Below, piece after piece: positions 35,072-43,816 of a stretch of 64,000 nt of DNA (position 1 is its first letter; each line of letters starts with the position of its first letter). The notes under the pieces were generated by a model that made no database searches, was not told where the DNA came from, and worked only from the letters and a program-made list of their open reading frames with translations. The translations under genes and the position numbers were made by a program. Source of the stretch: Candidatus Peregrinibacteria bacterium (lineage in GTDB: Bacteria > Patescibacteriota > Gracilibacteria > UM-FILTER-43-11); assembly GCA_016932505.1 (NCBI GenBank), contig JAFGCT010000006.1:1-64000 (forward strand), written 5' to 3'.

Positions 35072-36703
35072 ATGGAAAAGTTAAGAACCAAAACACCTGT
35101 AGACGGTATTATACCGACCTACATCACCCCAAACGCCAAGATTGGCATTCAGAAAGGAGAATTGGCCAAGCCACGTACGGTTTATACTAACCCTACACCA
35201 ACTTTGCTTGCAAAAGCTGTGGAACCGATTAAGAATAAAACAGTTTATCTTTACGGTTTCGGAGCTCAATCAAGCAACCACGCCAGATGTTTGCGTAGTG
35301 AGGGGGTTCATGTAAAAATTCTCGGTCGTAACAAAGGCAGTAGCTCCATGAAGGCAGCTATCGTGGACGGGTTCGAGGTCGTTGAGTTGAATGAACTCGA
35401 TCCCGATGATGTTGATCTGATGTGCTTTGGACTCCCCGATGACCAACAGGTCGTTGCAGTTCAACAAGTCGTCAATCTGCTTGACCCCAGAAAGACAACG
35501 CTTGGTTTTTTTCACGGCATGACTGTTCATTATGGCTTGCAGGGCTTTTACGGAGATGACCTTAAAAACGCCCTGGATTGGGGTTGGAACATGATTATTG
35601 TCGCACCGAAGGGGCCAGGAAACACTGTTTGGGAAAACAAGCAGGCTGGTGGCGGAATCGCTTGTCTTTTTGGAGCTCATGAGGACAGCCCAGACTATGA
35701 AAAGACAAGGTTGCTTGCTATGGCTTACGCTACAGCAATTGGCGGCTATAATGGCGCTATGCTTGAGACCACATTCAAGGAGGAGACCGAAACTGATCAC
35801 TATGGTGAGCAGGGTGTCCTTTGTGGCGTAATGTTTTACGCTACCTACTTCATGATCAATATACTCCAAAGGGATTTTGGCTATAGTCTTGAAGAGGCTC
35901 AGGCCAAAGTTGAAGAAGAGGTTATCAAAGTTGGACATAACCTTCGTCGTGGTGGCTCAGATTACTTGCTCAAAAACGCTTCTGAAAAAGTAAAACAGAA
36001 TGCGAAAAAATGGGCATCTTTATTCTATGGGCAGGAAGTCGATTTTAGCGACATGTCATCGGAGCTGGAAACAATTGGTTTCGATTTACGCAGGCTCCAG
36101 CCACACCTAAGCCCAGTCGACATGGTTGGACAGGTGATATCTGGCGATGAGCTATCTCCGCCAAAACCTCTCGTCGAAGAATGGGAAGGGGGCATTATGG
36201 GAATTCTCATCATCGCCTCTGATATGCAGTATCAAATCGGTCGCGAAGCCGGCTACTCCGCAGAGGGTATGCAGTTTGAAGTTCAGCAGGAAATAGCGCT
36301 AATCACAGATTGCTATCTGAAGGGCGGACTTTCGTACATGATTATGAGAATCAGCACGACCGCCAAACACGGCATGTACGTTTCTGGCAAGTATTTGTTT
36401 GAGTCTCAGGAAATCTCCATTCGGGAGCGTTTTGAAACAGTTCTTGGTGCAATCCAAAATGGTACCTACGCAAAGCAGACCAAAAAAGATTTGGTCGACA
36501 TCCCGCGGGGTAGTGAAGAAGATTGGCTCTGGAAAGCGACAATGGCGGTTTTTGAATCACCGGAAGAACAGTTGAGTAAAGCGGCACGTCCAGCTACGCG
36601 TCCCAACTTTCAAGGCGAAGACATCCAGACCGTTTTCCTGACGCCAGTTGGCACTTGGTCCTATGAGTTCCATAATCGTGAGGGTAAAATCATCGCTGCA
36701 TAG
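35072..36703 (+). CDS. ilvC: Ketol-acid reductoisomerase, long form
   Basis: IlvC isomerises and reduces acetolactate or acetohydroxybutyrate in valine/isoleucine synthesis. NADPH site: YLYGFGAQSSNHARCL. Mg/substrate site: LETTFKEETETDHYGEQGVLCG. A second knotted-domain-like stretch is GGLSYMIMRISTTAKHGMY. At 543 aa it is longer than class I (about 330) and even typical class II enzymes. It has a strong SD (CAAGGAGGAAAAAA) and looks more GC-rich than its neighbours, suggesting transfer. The C-terminal codons are part of a 48-bp tandem duplication. No ilvB, ilvD or ilvE is in the window. Confidence 0.92.
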   Translation: MEKLRTKTPVDGIIPTYITPNAKIGIQKGELAKPRTVYTNPTPTLLAKAVEPIKNKTVYLYGFGAQSSNHARCLRSEGVHVKILGRNKGSSSMKAAIVDGFEVVELNELDPDDVDLMCFGLPDDQQVVAVQQVVNLLDPRKTTLGFFHGMTVHYGLQGFYGDDLKNALDWGWNMIIVAPKGPGNTVWENKQAGGGIACLFGAHEDSPDYEKTRLLAMAYATAIGGYNGAMLETTFKEETETDHYGEQGVLCGVMFYATYFMINILQRDFGYSLEEAQAKVEEEVIKVGHNLRRGGSDYLLKNASEKVKQNAKKWASLFYGQEVDFSDMSSELETIGFDLRRLQPHLSPVDMVGQVISGDELSPPKPLVEEWEGGIMGILIIASDMQYQIGREAGYSAEGMQFEVQQEIALITDCYLKGGLSYMIMRISTTAKHGMYVSGKYLFESQEISIRERFETVLGAIQNGTYAKQTKKDLVDIPRGSEEDWLWKATMAVFESPEEQLSKAARPATRPNFQGEDIQTVFLTPVGTWSYEFHNREGKIIAA

Positions 36704-36772
36704 CGATTGGCAATCCTCTGAAAACGTAAGGGTGAGGTCATCGCTGCATAGTGATTCGATATCCCCTGAATA
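36677..36772 (+). repeat. 48-bp tandem duplication over the ilvC stop
   Basis: Unit 1 (36677-36724) encodes REGKIIAA plus the TAG stop. Unit 2 (36725-36772) repeats it with changes (RKGEVIAA, again TAG) downstream of the real stop. It is a degenerate tandem copy of the gene's 3' end. Confidence 0.8.
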
Positions 36773-36782
36773 GATCTAAAAA

Positions 36783-36810
36783 GGGCAGACATTAAATGTC
36801 GGCTCTTTTT
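36783..36810. terminator. Bidirectional terminator between ilvC and tRNA-Trp
   Basis: GGGCAGACATT pairs with AAATGTCGGCTC (one mismatch), followed by T5. In the other direction it follows tRNA-Trp. Confidence 0.75.
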
Positions 36811-36831
36811 ATTAATATGATTTTTGGCAGG
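36806..36831. repeat. Direct repeat right of ilvC (tRNA-Trp 3' end)
   Basis: Identical to 34887-34912. It covers the CCA end, the discriminator base and two acceptor-stem bases of tRNA-Trp, plus 19 nt of flank. Confidence 0.85.
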
Positions 36832-36899
36832 CCCAGAAGGATTCGAACCCTCATCAACGGTTTTGGAGACCGGTATGCTAACCATTGCACTATGGGCCT
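36825..36899 (-). tRNA. tRNA-Trp (anticodon CCA)
   Basis: The acceptor arms AGGCCCA/TGGGCCT pair fully. The anticodon loop CTCCAAA in a GGT/ACC-type stem gives CCA, the T-loop GGTTCGAATCC is standard, and the 3' CCA is encoded. UGG-only decoding agrees with UGA acting as a stop here. Confidence 0.95.
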
Positions 36900-36983
36900 A
36901 CGTCGTTTATCTTCCTCAATGTACGCAACGATTTTACATTGCTGATTTAATATACGCAATTTTTATTTAAACGTAAACGTGTA

Positions 36984-38231
<1,248 letters not shown>

Positions 38232-38271
38232 GTCAACCCATTTATGGGTGAAAAACACAAACCTACAACCC

Positions 38272-38298
38272 GACCCCTTAGTGCAAGCTAGAGGGGTC
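38272..38298 (+). terminator. Hairpin after leuB
   Basis: GACCCCT (38272-38278) pairs with AGGGGTC (38292-38298). The T-run is weak (TTGGAGTTATTT). A smaller ACCCAT/ATGGGT hairpin lies at about 38237-38250. Confidence 0.6.
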
Positions 38299-38329
38299 TT
38301 GGAGTTATTTGAGTATATATTAAGTTGTA

Positions 38330-38357
38330 TTGACAGGCACCTAAAAAAATATATAAT
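38330..38357 (+). promoter_or_regulatory. Promoter for the 38389 gene
   Basis: TTGACA (38330-38335) and TATAAT (38352-38357) are 16 nt apart, 32 nt before the ATG. Confidence 0.8.
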
Positions 38358-38388
38358 CACATCACATATTTAACATAATTTTAATACC

Positions 38389-38733
38389 ATGAGTGAAGTA
38401 CTAGTTGTAAAAAGCGCTTGTCCAGATTCATTTGGTAGATTAATAGAAAGATTAGGTCATAATGTTGATGTAACGGCAGATTCCTCTGAAGCTTTAAAAT
38501 TAATGAGAGATAAAGTTTACGCAATGGTGGTAACTGGATTGAGAATTCATACTGAGAATGATGGCTTAAGGGTAGCAAGTGAAGCATCTAAAACCGCTAC
38601 TAAAGTCGTGATACTTTCAGGATTAAATAAGCCAAGTATTCAACTTCCACCTAAAACTCAATTTATTCCACAAGACGATAATGCAATTGAAACCATAGGA
38701 CGTGAGTTGGATAGTATATTAGATATAAATTAA
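38389..38733 (+). CDS. Receiver-like protein without phosphoacceptor Asp
   Basis: The 114-residue protein follows the beta-alpha pattern of a CheY-type receiver: VLVVKSACPDSFGRLIERLGHNVDVTADSSEALKLM, then YAMVVTGLRI, KVVILSG and FIPQ. Where a receiver has the acidic pair and the phosphorylated Asp, this one has KSA and VVTGL, so it is probably a pseudo-receiver. It stands alone with its own promoter and terminator, and no kinase is nearby. Confidence 0.55.
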   Translation: MSEVLVVKSACPDSFGRLIERLGHNVDVTADSSEALKLMRDKVYAMVVTGLRIHTENDGLRVASEASKTATKVVILSGLNKPSIQLPPKTQFIPQDDNAIETIGRELDSILDIN

Positions 38734-38759
38734 TAATTAAGAAATTACTTTAAGAAACA

Positions 38760-38796
38760 AACTATCATTGGTACAATGCCAGTGATAGTTTTTTTA
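38760..38796 (+). terminator. Terminator after the receiver-like gene
   Basis: AACTATCATTGG (38760-38771) pairs along all 12 positions (one G-U) with CCAGTGATAGTT (38779-38790), followed by T7. Confidence 0.9.
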
Positions 38797-38932
38797 AATT
38801 AAGGAATTATCAATAGGGTTTACACTTGAGCTATTTGCCAGCCTGAGGCGGACATCATGGCTCACCCTCATTTTACTTCGTCCCGCTTAGCGGGACTACG
38901 TTCCATTCGGGACGTGTAACTCGCTACTTCAC

Positions 38933-39529
38933 ATGAAAAAAGACATTGCCCTAGCTTTGCACGAAATTGGTGCCGTTAAATTCGGTGAGTTTACCCTTAA
39001 ATCGGGTATTATTTCGCCAATTTACATCGATTTACGCTTACTTATATCTTACCCAAAAGTTCTTAAACTTATAAGTGAGGCGATGATAGAAATTGCTAAA
39101 GATCTTAAATTCGATGTAGTGGCTGGCATACCTTATACAGCTCTTCCTATTACTACAGCCATATCAATTAGTCAAAACTGGCCAATGGTATATGCTCGTA
39201 AAGAAGTAAAAGATTATGGTACAAAGAAAAAAATTGAAGGTGTGTATAATGAAGGTGATACAGCACTTATAGTCGACGATTTAATAACCGATGGTGCAAG
39301 TAAATTCGAAACAATAGAACCATTCGAAGCTGCAGGATTAAAAATAACCGACTTTATAATTTTGGTAGATAGAGAGCAGGGGGGAGCCAGAAAATTAGCA
39401 GAAAAAGGATACAAAATGCACAGTGTTATCGGTATTAATGAGCTACTCGACATCCTTAAAGAAGAGGGAAAAATAGACGAAGAAAAATATCAAAAATCAA
39501 AAGATTTTATTGCCAAGACCCAAGTCTAA
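38933..39529 (+). CDS. pyrE: Orotate phosphoribosyltransferase
   Basis: PyrE joins orotate to PRPP giving OMP. FTLKSGIISPIYIDLRLL, GIPYTALPITTAISI, ARKEVKDYGTKKKIEG and the PRPP loop TALIVDDLITDGASKFE are visible in 198 aa. It is followed after 2 nt by nadC, then by a transglutaminase-like gene, suggesting one transcript. With pyrD-pyrK it covers three steps of the UMP pathway; pyrF was not seen. Confidence 0.92.
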   Translation: MKKDIALALHEIGAVKFGEFTLKSGIISPIYIDLRLLISYPKVLKLISEAMIEIAKDLKFDVVAGIPYTALPITTAISISQNWPMVYARKEVKDYGTKKKIEGVYNEGDTALIVDDLITDGASKFETIEPFEAAGLKITDFIILVDREQGGARKLAEKGYKMHSVIGINELLDILKEEGKIDEEKYQKSKDFIAKTQV

Positions 39530-39531
39530 TA

Positions 39532-40428
39532 ATGCAATTTTTGAATGCCTCAAAGGAACTTACTATGAATAATTCCGCCTATAAAAAAGCGGTTTTGTTC
39601 TATGTTTGGGAAATATATAAACAGGATTTAAACAGTGGAGACGTAACTACAAAATATTTTCTACCTAATCAGTCAAAAGAAATCACTGCAGAAATTGTAT
39701 CGAATGAAGTTGGAATTCTTGCGGGAATTGAAGAGGCGGAATGGTTTTTGAATAAGCTTGGAATCGTTATAGTAAAAAAATTAAAAGACGGAAGTCAGTT
39801 GAAACTCGGTTCACTTATACTAAAAATTAAAGGTCCTGCATCAAAAATTCTTTCTTCCGAACGCACTCTTTTAAATTTAATTCAGCGTATGAGTGGAGTT
39901 GCTACTGCAACAAAAAAGATGAGCCTAAAATTACCAAAAAACATTAAACTCCTTGCAACCCGTAAAACATTTTGGGGTATGCTGGATAAAAAAGCGGTGG
40001 TAGTTGGCGGAGGTGGAACACATCGTTTAGACTTAAGTGATGCTGTTTTAATTAAAGATAATCACATATCCCTTTCGTCCGATTTTGAAAAAAGTTTGGA
40101 GAATGTTTTTAAAAAAGTACAAAAAATAAGATTTATTGAAATTGAACTGGAGTCGCTTTCTCAAGTTGAATCCTTTCTCAAAATTTATAAAAATCTTAAA
40201 TCGAAATTTCCAATCAATCAAAATATAGTAGTTATGTTAGATAACTTCACACCTGCAATTCTTAAAAAAATTATTCCACAATTCAAAAAACTAGGTGTAT
40301 CCATAGAGCTTTCTGGTGGAATTACGGAAAATAATGTTATGCGTTACAATATAAAAGGTATATCTGCTATTTCTTCAGGCTCAATAACCACTAAGGCAAA
40401 TAGTCTGGATATTAGCCTTACAATTTAA
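39532..40428 (+). CDS. nadC: Nicotinate-nucleotide pyrophosphorylase (quinolinate PRTase)
   Basis: NadC makes nicotinate mononucleotide from quinolinate and PRPP. The family core is clear: DLNSGDVTTKYFL, SSERTLLNLIQRMSGVAT, LATRKTFWGMLDKKAVVVGGG, THRLDLSDAVLIKDNHI and the C-terminal ELSGGITENNV. The ATG at 39532 follows the pyrE stop by 2 nt; ATG 39565 is an alternative nearer the family N-terminus. nadA and nadB are not in the window. Confidence 0.9.
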   Translation: MQFLNASKELTMNNSAYKKAVLFYVWEIYKQDLNSGDVTTKYFLPNQSKEITAEIVSNEVGILAGIEEAEWFLNKLGIVIVKKLKDGSQLKLGSLILKIKGPASKILSSERTLLNLIQRMSGVATATKKMSLKLPKNIKLLATRKTFWGMLDKKAVVVGGGGTHRLDLSDAVLIKDNHISLSSDFEKSLENVFKKVQKIRFIEIELESLSQVESFLKIYKNLKSKFPINQNIVVMLDNFTPAILKKIIPQFKKLGVSIELSGGITENNVMRYNIKGISAISSGSITTKANSLDISLTI

Positions 40429-40429
40429 T

Positions 40430-41071
40430 ATGAACGAAAACGATTTTGAACCCATAGAACCAAAAAAACGAAATCCATTTTATGTATTGGTCGCTTTTGT
40501 TCTTGCTCTTGCTCTTCTATTTTTATCCATGCAGGGATATTTTTATTTAATGCATCCGGAACCAGTTAATATTCCAAAAATCGAAGAAGTTCAAACATTC
40601 CTTCCATCAGATTTATCCGAACCTTTCGGCTCTCACAGGTCCAATGAAGTAAAGATAGTAATTGAAAATACTCGGGATTCCATCAAACAAGTGGCAAATT
40701 TTATAGCATCAAAGTCATGTAAAAAAGCAGATAGGGTATGTCAAAGCAAAGCACTTTTTTACTTTGTACGTGATGAAGTTAAATACGTCCCAGATGACCA
40801 ATTCCACGACCAGCTTTCAAATCCCCTCGTAACCTTAAAAACAGGAGGTGCGGATTGTGAAGATATGGCTGTTCTGCTTTTAGCTCTGGAAAAGGCAATC
40901 GGAAACGAAACTCAACTGGTTTTTATTCCTGGTCACGCATACGCTCAAATCCGTATTCCAGAATACAAAGGCGATAGGTGGATAAATTTGGAACCGACAT
41001 GCAAGACTTGTATGATGAATGAGATCCCGGACTCGTCTGCTTTAGCTAAGAAAAATTACTACGAATTATAA
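40430..41071 (+). CDS. Membrane-anchored transglutaminase-like cysteine protease
   Basis: A single TM segment (about residues 18-38) anchors an extracellular transglutaminase-fold domain. Catalytic Cys lies in TGGADCEDMAVLLLA (about 143), His in IPGHAYAQI (about 167), and the acidic residue is likely in WINLEPTC. Such domains usually act as peptidases or amide-modifying enzymes at the cell surface. The start is 1 nt after the nadC stop (TAATATG). Confidence 0.75.
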   Translation: MNENDFEPIEPKKRNPFYVLVAFVLALALLFLSMQGYFYLMHPEPVNIPKIEEVQTFLPSDLSEPFGSHRSNEVKIVIENTRDSIKQVANFIASKSCKKADRVCQSKALFYFVRDEVKYVPDDQFHDQLSNPLVTLKTGGADCEDMAVLLLALEKAIGNETQLVFIPGHAYAQIRIPEYKGDRWINLEPTCKTCMMNEIPDSSALAKKNYYEL

Positions 41072-41084
41072 AACAAATGGGGGA

Positions 41085-41204
41085 GCCAATGGGTGAGCAA
41101 ATTGAGGAGCAAATTGTGCAATCGGCTCATCAATCGGCTCATCAATCGGCTCATCAATCGGCTCATCAATCGGCTCATCAATCGGCTCATCAATCGGCTC
41201 ATCA
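41085..41204. repeat. 12-bp periodic inverted array, locus 2
   Basis: Seven perfect copies of ATCGGCTCATCA (41121-41204) end 2 nt before the pabA ATG. The left flank (about 41085-41120) holds GAGCCAATGGGT, GAGCAAATTGAG and GAGCAAATTGTG, which match the complement of the right units (GAGCCGATTGAT). The absence of mismatches implies recent expansion. Confidence 0.9.
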
Positions 41205-41206
41205 AT

Positions 41207-41785
41207 ATGAAGACATTAATAATAGACAACTACGATTCCTTCACCTATATTCTAAAACAATATTTTGGCGAGCTTGGTGGTAATCCAATTGTCTTCCAGA
41301 ATGACAAAATCACAATCAGTCAGATTAAAAAATTAAAACCAACTCACATCGTGTTATCACCTGGTCCGGGAACTGTTAGTGAGCCAAAGGATGTCGGAGT
41401 TATGTTTGATGTAATTTTGGAATTTTATAAAAAGACCCCAATACTTGGAGTATGCTTGGGGCATCAGGCAATCTGTAATTTTTTTGGCGGAAAAATAGTT
41501 CGTGCACCGAAAATTATGCACGGAAAACGTTCGTCAATTTATCATCTCAATCGCGGAATTTTTAAGGGGATACACAACCCGCTTGAAGCAATGCGATATC
41601 ACTCGCTAATCGTGAACACGCCATTTTGGATGAATAAGGAAGTGGATATAGTGGCTCATACATCAGATTTTTTAATAATGGGTGTTCAGCATCAAAAATA
41701 TCCTGTTTTCGGTCTTCAATTTCATCCGGAAAGTCTGGGAACAAGAAATGGAAAGAAAATAATTAAGAATTTTTTACAATATTGA
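41207..41785 (+). CDS. pabA: Aminodeoxychorismate/anthranilate synthase glutaminase subunit
   Basis: A class I glutamine amidotransferase that feeds ammonia to PabB. MKTLIIDNYDSFTYILKQYF at the start, the nucleophile GVCLGHQAI, and the His-Glu pair in GLQFHPESLGT complete the triad. ATG 41207 is chosen because upstream in-frame sequence is only the 12-bp repeat (Asn-Arg-Leu-Ile units). The gene ends TGA overlapping the TTG start of pabB. The folate context favours PabA over TrpG, although one subunit can serve both. Confidence 0.88.
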   Translation: MKTLIIDNYDSFTYILKQYFGELGGNPIVFQNDKITISQIKKLKPTHIVLSPGPGTVSEPKDVGVMFDVILEFYKKTPILGVCLGHQAICNFFGGKIVRAPKIMHGKRSSIYHLNRGIFKGIHNPLEAMRYHSLIVNTPFWMNKEVDIVAHTSDFLIMGVQHQKYPVFGLQFHPESLGTRNGKKIIKNFLQY

Positions 41786-42894
41786 AAATAACTGAATCAG
41801 ACATTAGCAGGGAAGGATTTGCAGTTCTCCACGGCAAGTGGGGAGGTCGCCAGGGGTGTATTGTCGGATTAAACGGAAAATCCGAAATGCGAAATCCGAA
41901 ATGCGAAATCGGATATTTGGCATATCCCAATCCAACTCTAAAAAACGACACCCCCTCATCCCGGTTTTATAAATATGACACCATACTCCGAAGGCGCGAT
42001 GCCGTCATCGCGCATGATGGAGTAAATATGGTTTATAAAACTACCGGAAAACTAGAACAGTCCGTCACTAAAACCGAGTACATTAAAAAAATTAATCAGA
42101 TAAAAGAACTGCTTGCTGCTGGCGAAATCTATCAGATTAATTACGCAATCAGATTTCGTAAAAAATTTGATGGCAGTCCATACGCCTTTTTCCTAAAATT
42201 AATCGAAGCAAATCCAGGTGATTTTTCTGCCTACATAAACTGTGGTAAATTTCAGATTATAAGTTCTTCACCTGAAAGGTTGTTCAAAGTTGAAGGGGAT
42301 AAAATTATTACACAGCCTATAAAAGGCACGGTCTCAAAAGCAGGTGGCAAAAAGTCATTAAATAAATTATTAAACTCCGAAAAAGAAAGAGCTGAATTGG
42401 ATATGATTACCGATTTAGAGCGTAATGATATCGGAAAAATATGCAAATATGGTACGCTAAAATTGGCTAAGGAAAGGGAGATAATGGAGCTGAAAAATAT
42501 TTGGCACACCTATTCACAGGTTGAAGGTAGATTGGAGACTGGAATCAAATTAAATGAAATCACTAATGCCATGTTTCCCGGTGGTTCAATAACTGGATGT
42601 CCAAAAAAACGTGCTATGGAATATATTGAAGAGCTTGAAGGATTGCCACGAAATATTTTTACCGGATCTATCGGATTTATATCTAATGTGCGAGGTGCGG
42701 AGTGTAGAGTGTATCGCACCTCGAACATCGCACCTCGCACCACAATTGATATGAATATTTGCATCCGCACCGCCCTTGTTCATAACGGCATCATAGAATA
42801 TTGGGCAGGCGGAGGAATAGTGGCAGATAGCGACCCTGAATCCGAATATAATGAATGTTTACTAAAGGCTGAGAGATTCATAAATATCTTATAA
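41782..42894 (+). CDS. pabB: Aminodeoxychorismate synthase component I
   Basis: PabB makes aminodeoxychorismate from chorismate. The PIKGT motif (ITQPIKGTVSK) carries the Lys typical of PabB where TrpE has Ala. Also seen: SSSPERLF, MITDLERNDIGKIC, FPGGSITGCPKKRAMEYIEELE and GGGIVADSDPESEYNE. The start is an unusual TTG overlapping the pabA stop (TTGA). Two stretches look inserted: NGKSEMRNPKCEI from a repeated DNA word, and a segment around residues 302-319 encoded by a palindromic block just before DMNICIRTAL. Confidence 0.9.
   Translation: MKITESDISREGFAVLHGKWGGRQGCIVGLNGKSEMRNPKCEIGYLAYPNPTLKNDTPSSRFYKYDTILRRRDAVIAHDGVNMVYKTTGKLEQSVTKTEYIKKINQIKELLAAGEIYQINYAIRFRKKFDGSPYAFFLKLIEANPGDFSAYINCGKFQIISSSPERLFKVEGDKIITQPIKGTVSKAGGKKSLNKLLNSEKERAELDMITDLERNDIGKICKYGTLKLAKEREIMELKNIWHTYSQVEGRLETGIKLNEITNAMFPGGSITGCPKKRAMEYIEELEGLPRNIFTGSIGFISNVRGAECRVYRTSNIAPRTTIDMNICIRTALVHNGIIEYWAGGGIVADSDPESEYNECLLKAERFINIL
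41881..41914 (+). repeat. In-frame 14-bp repeat inside pabB
   Basis: TCCGAAATGCGAAA occurs twice in a row (41881-41894, 41895-41908), then TCGGAT, the complement of the ATCCGA that opens the block. The words resemble the intergenic GATTTCGGATTTTTGATTT seen at about 43780. Confidence 0.7.
42688..42740 (+). repeat. Palindromic in-frame insertion inside pabB
   Basis: GTGCGAGGTGCG (42688-42699) is matched exactly by its complement at 42729-42740, and CGCACCTCG recurs at 42715-42723. It encodes about 16 extra residues between GSIGFIS and DMNICIRT, where the family normally has a short turn. Confidence 0.75.
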
Positions 42895-42960
42895 ATCACA
42901 ATCTTAGAATTCACAATTCACAAATTTGTTTTTTTACCCTATAATAATATTGTAAAAGGG

Positions 42961-42987
42961 CTTTAGTATATTTTATAAGGACTAAAG
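42961..42987 (+). promoter_or_regulatory. Hairpin with SD in the loop before pabC
   Basis: CTTTAGT (42961-42967) pairs with ACTAAAG (42981-42987). The loop carries ATAAGG, the only SD-like sequence, 10 nt before the ATG at 42990. A TATAAT lies about 20 nt upstream. Confidence 0.5.
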
Positions 42988-42989
42988 AC

Positions 42990-43769
42990 ATGATAATATC
43001 AATAAACGGTAAAATTACCGATGAGAAGCAGGCGAAATATCCTGTTACTAGCGAAGCATTTCTTTTTGGATTTGCGGTTTTTGAAACAGTACGAACCTAT
43101 AAAGGTAAGGTTTTTAGGCTAGATGACCATCTTGCACGTCTTTATATGTCTGCAGATGTAATGGGTTTTAAGCCTAAGTGGACATTCAAAAAAGTTTTTG
43201 CAGAAACAAGTAAAGCACTTGGTAAGAGCAAATGGAAAGACGCAAAAATCAGAATTATTTTAACAAAAAAGGATTTAATAATAATGATTGAGCAAATCAA
43301 AGAAAAACCTGCAGTGATGTACAAAAACGGTGTAAAAATTGTCTCTTTCCATGGAAAAAGAAACATACCTTATGCAAAAAAATTGGCAGATGCCTTTTGC
43401 TATTTGGCTAAACAGCATGCTCTTTCGTGCGGGGCATATGAGGCACTTCTTGTCGATCCAAAAACGTATGTACGTGAATGTGCTTATGCAAATATATTTT
43501 GGGTTAATGGAAACAAAGTATTCAGTACTAATAAAGAAATACTATTTGGAATAACACGTGAAACAGTTGTAGAACTTGCCGAGAATTGTGAATTTAAAGG
43601 TATTAAATACAAAACACTATTAAGCGCGGATGAGATTTTTATTACACAAACTACAAGCGGAATATTGCCTGTTGTAGAAATAGATGGTCATAAGATCGGC
43701 ACAGGACGACCCGGCACAGTTACAAAATCATTGATGAAAAAATTTGAAAAATTGGTCCGCGGAAAATAA
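42990..43769 (+). CDS. pabC: Class IV aminotransferase, probable aminodeoxychorismate lyase
   Basis: The 259-residue PLP fold-type IV protein has FAVFETVRTYKGKVFRLDDHLARL, YEALLVDPKTYVRECAYANIFW, FGITRETVVELA and ITQTTSGILPVVEIDG. Fold-IV members include PabC, D-amino acid and branched-chain transaminases, which cannot be told apart safely by eye. The place between pabB and folP makes PabC (4-aminobenzoate release) most likely. A branched-chain role is the alternative, given ilvC and leuB nearby. Confidence 0.75.
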   Translation: MIISINGKITDEKQAKYPVTSEAFLFGFAVFETVRTYKGKVFRLDDHLARLYMSADVMGFKPKWTFKKVFAETSKALGKSKWKDAKIRIILTKKDLIIMIEQIKEKPAVMYKNGVKIVSFHGKRNIPYAKKLADAFCYLAKQHALSCGAYEALLVDPKTYVRECAYANIFWVNGNKVFSTNKEILFGITRETVVELAENCEFKGIKYKTLLSADEIFITQTTSGILPVVEIDGHKIGTGRPGTVTKSLMKKFEKLVRGK

Positions 43770-43816
43770 AAATATTTGTGATTTCGGATTTTTGATTTCT
43801 GATTTATTATGTTGTC

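Noticed and set aside
35270..35938. 222-codon minus-strand frame inside ilvC
   Set aside because: Antisense of a strongly conserved enzyme; length is explained by the codon bias of ilvC.
41077..41283. Open frame of repeated Gln-Ser-Ala-His units across the 12-bp array
   Set aside because: It is the repeat read in another frame and runs into pabA out of frame; no family or start signal supports it.
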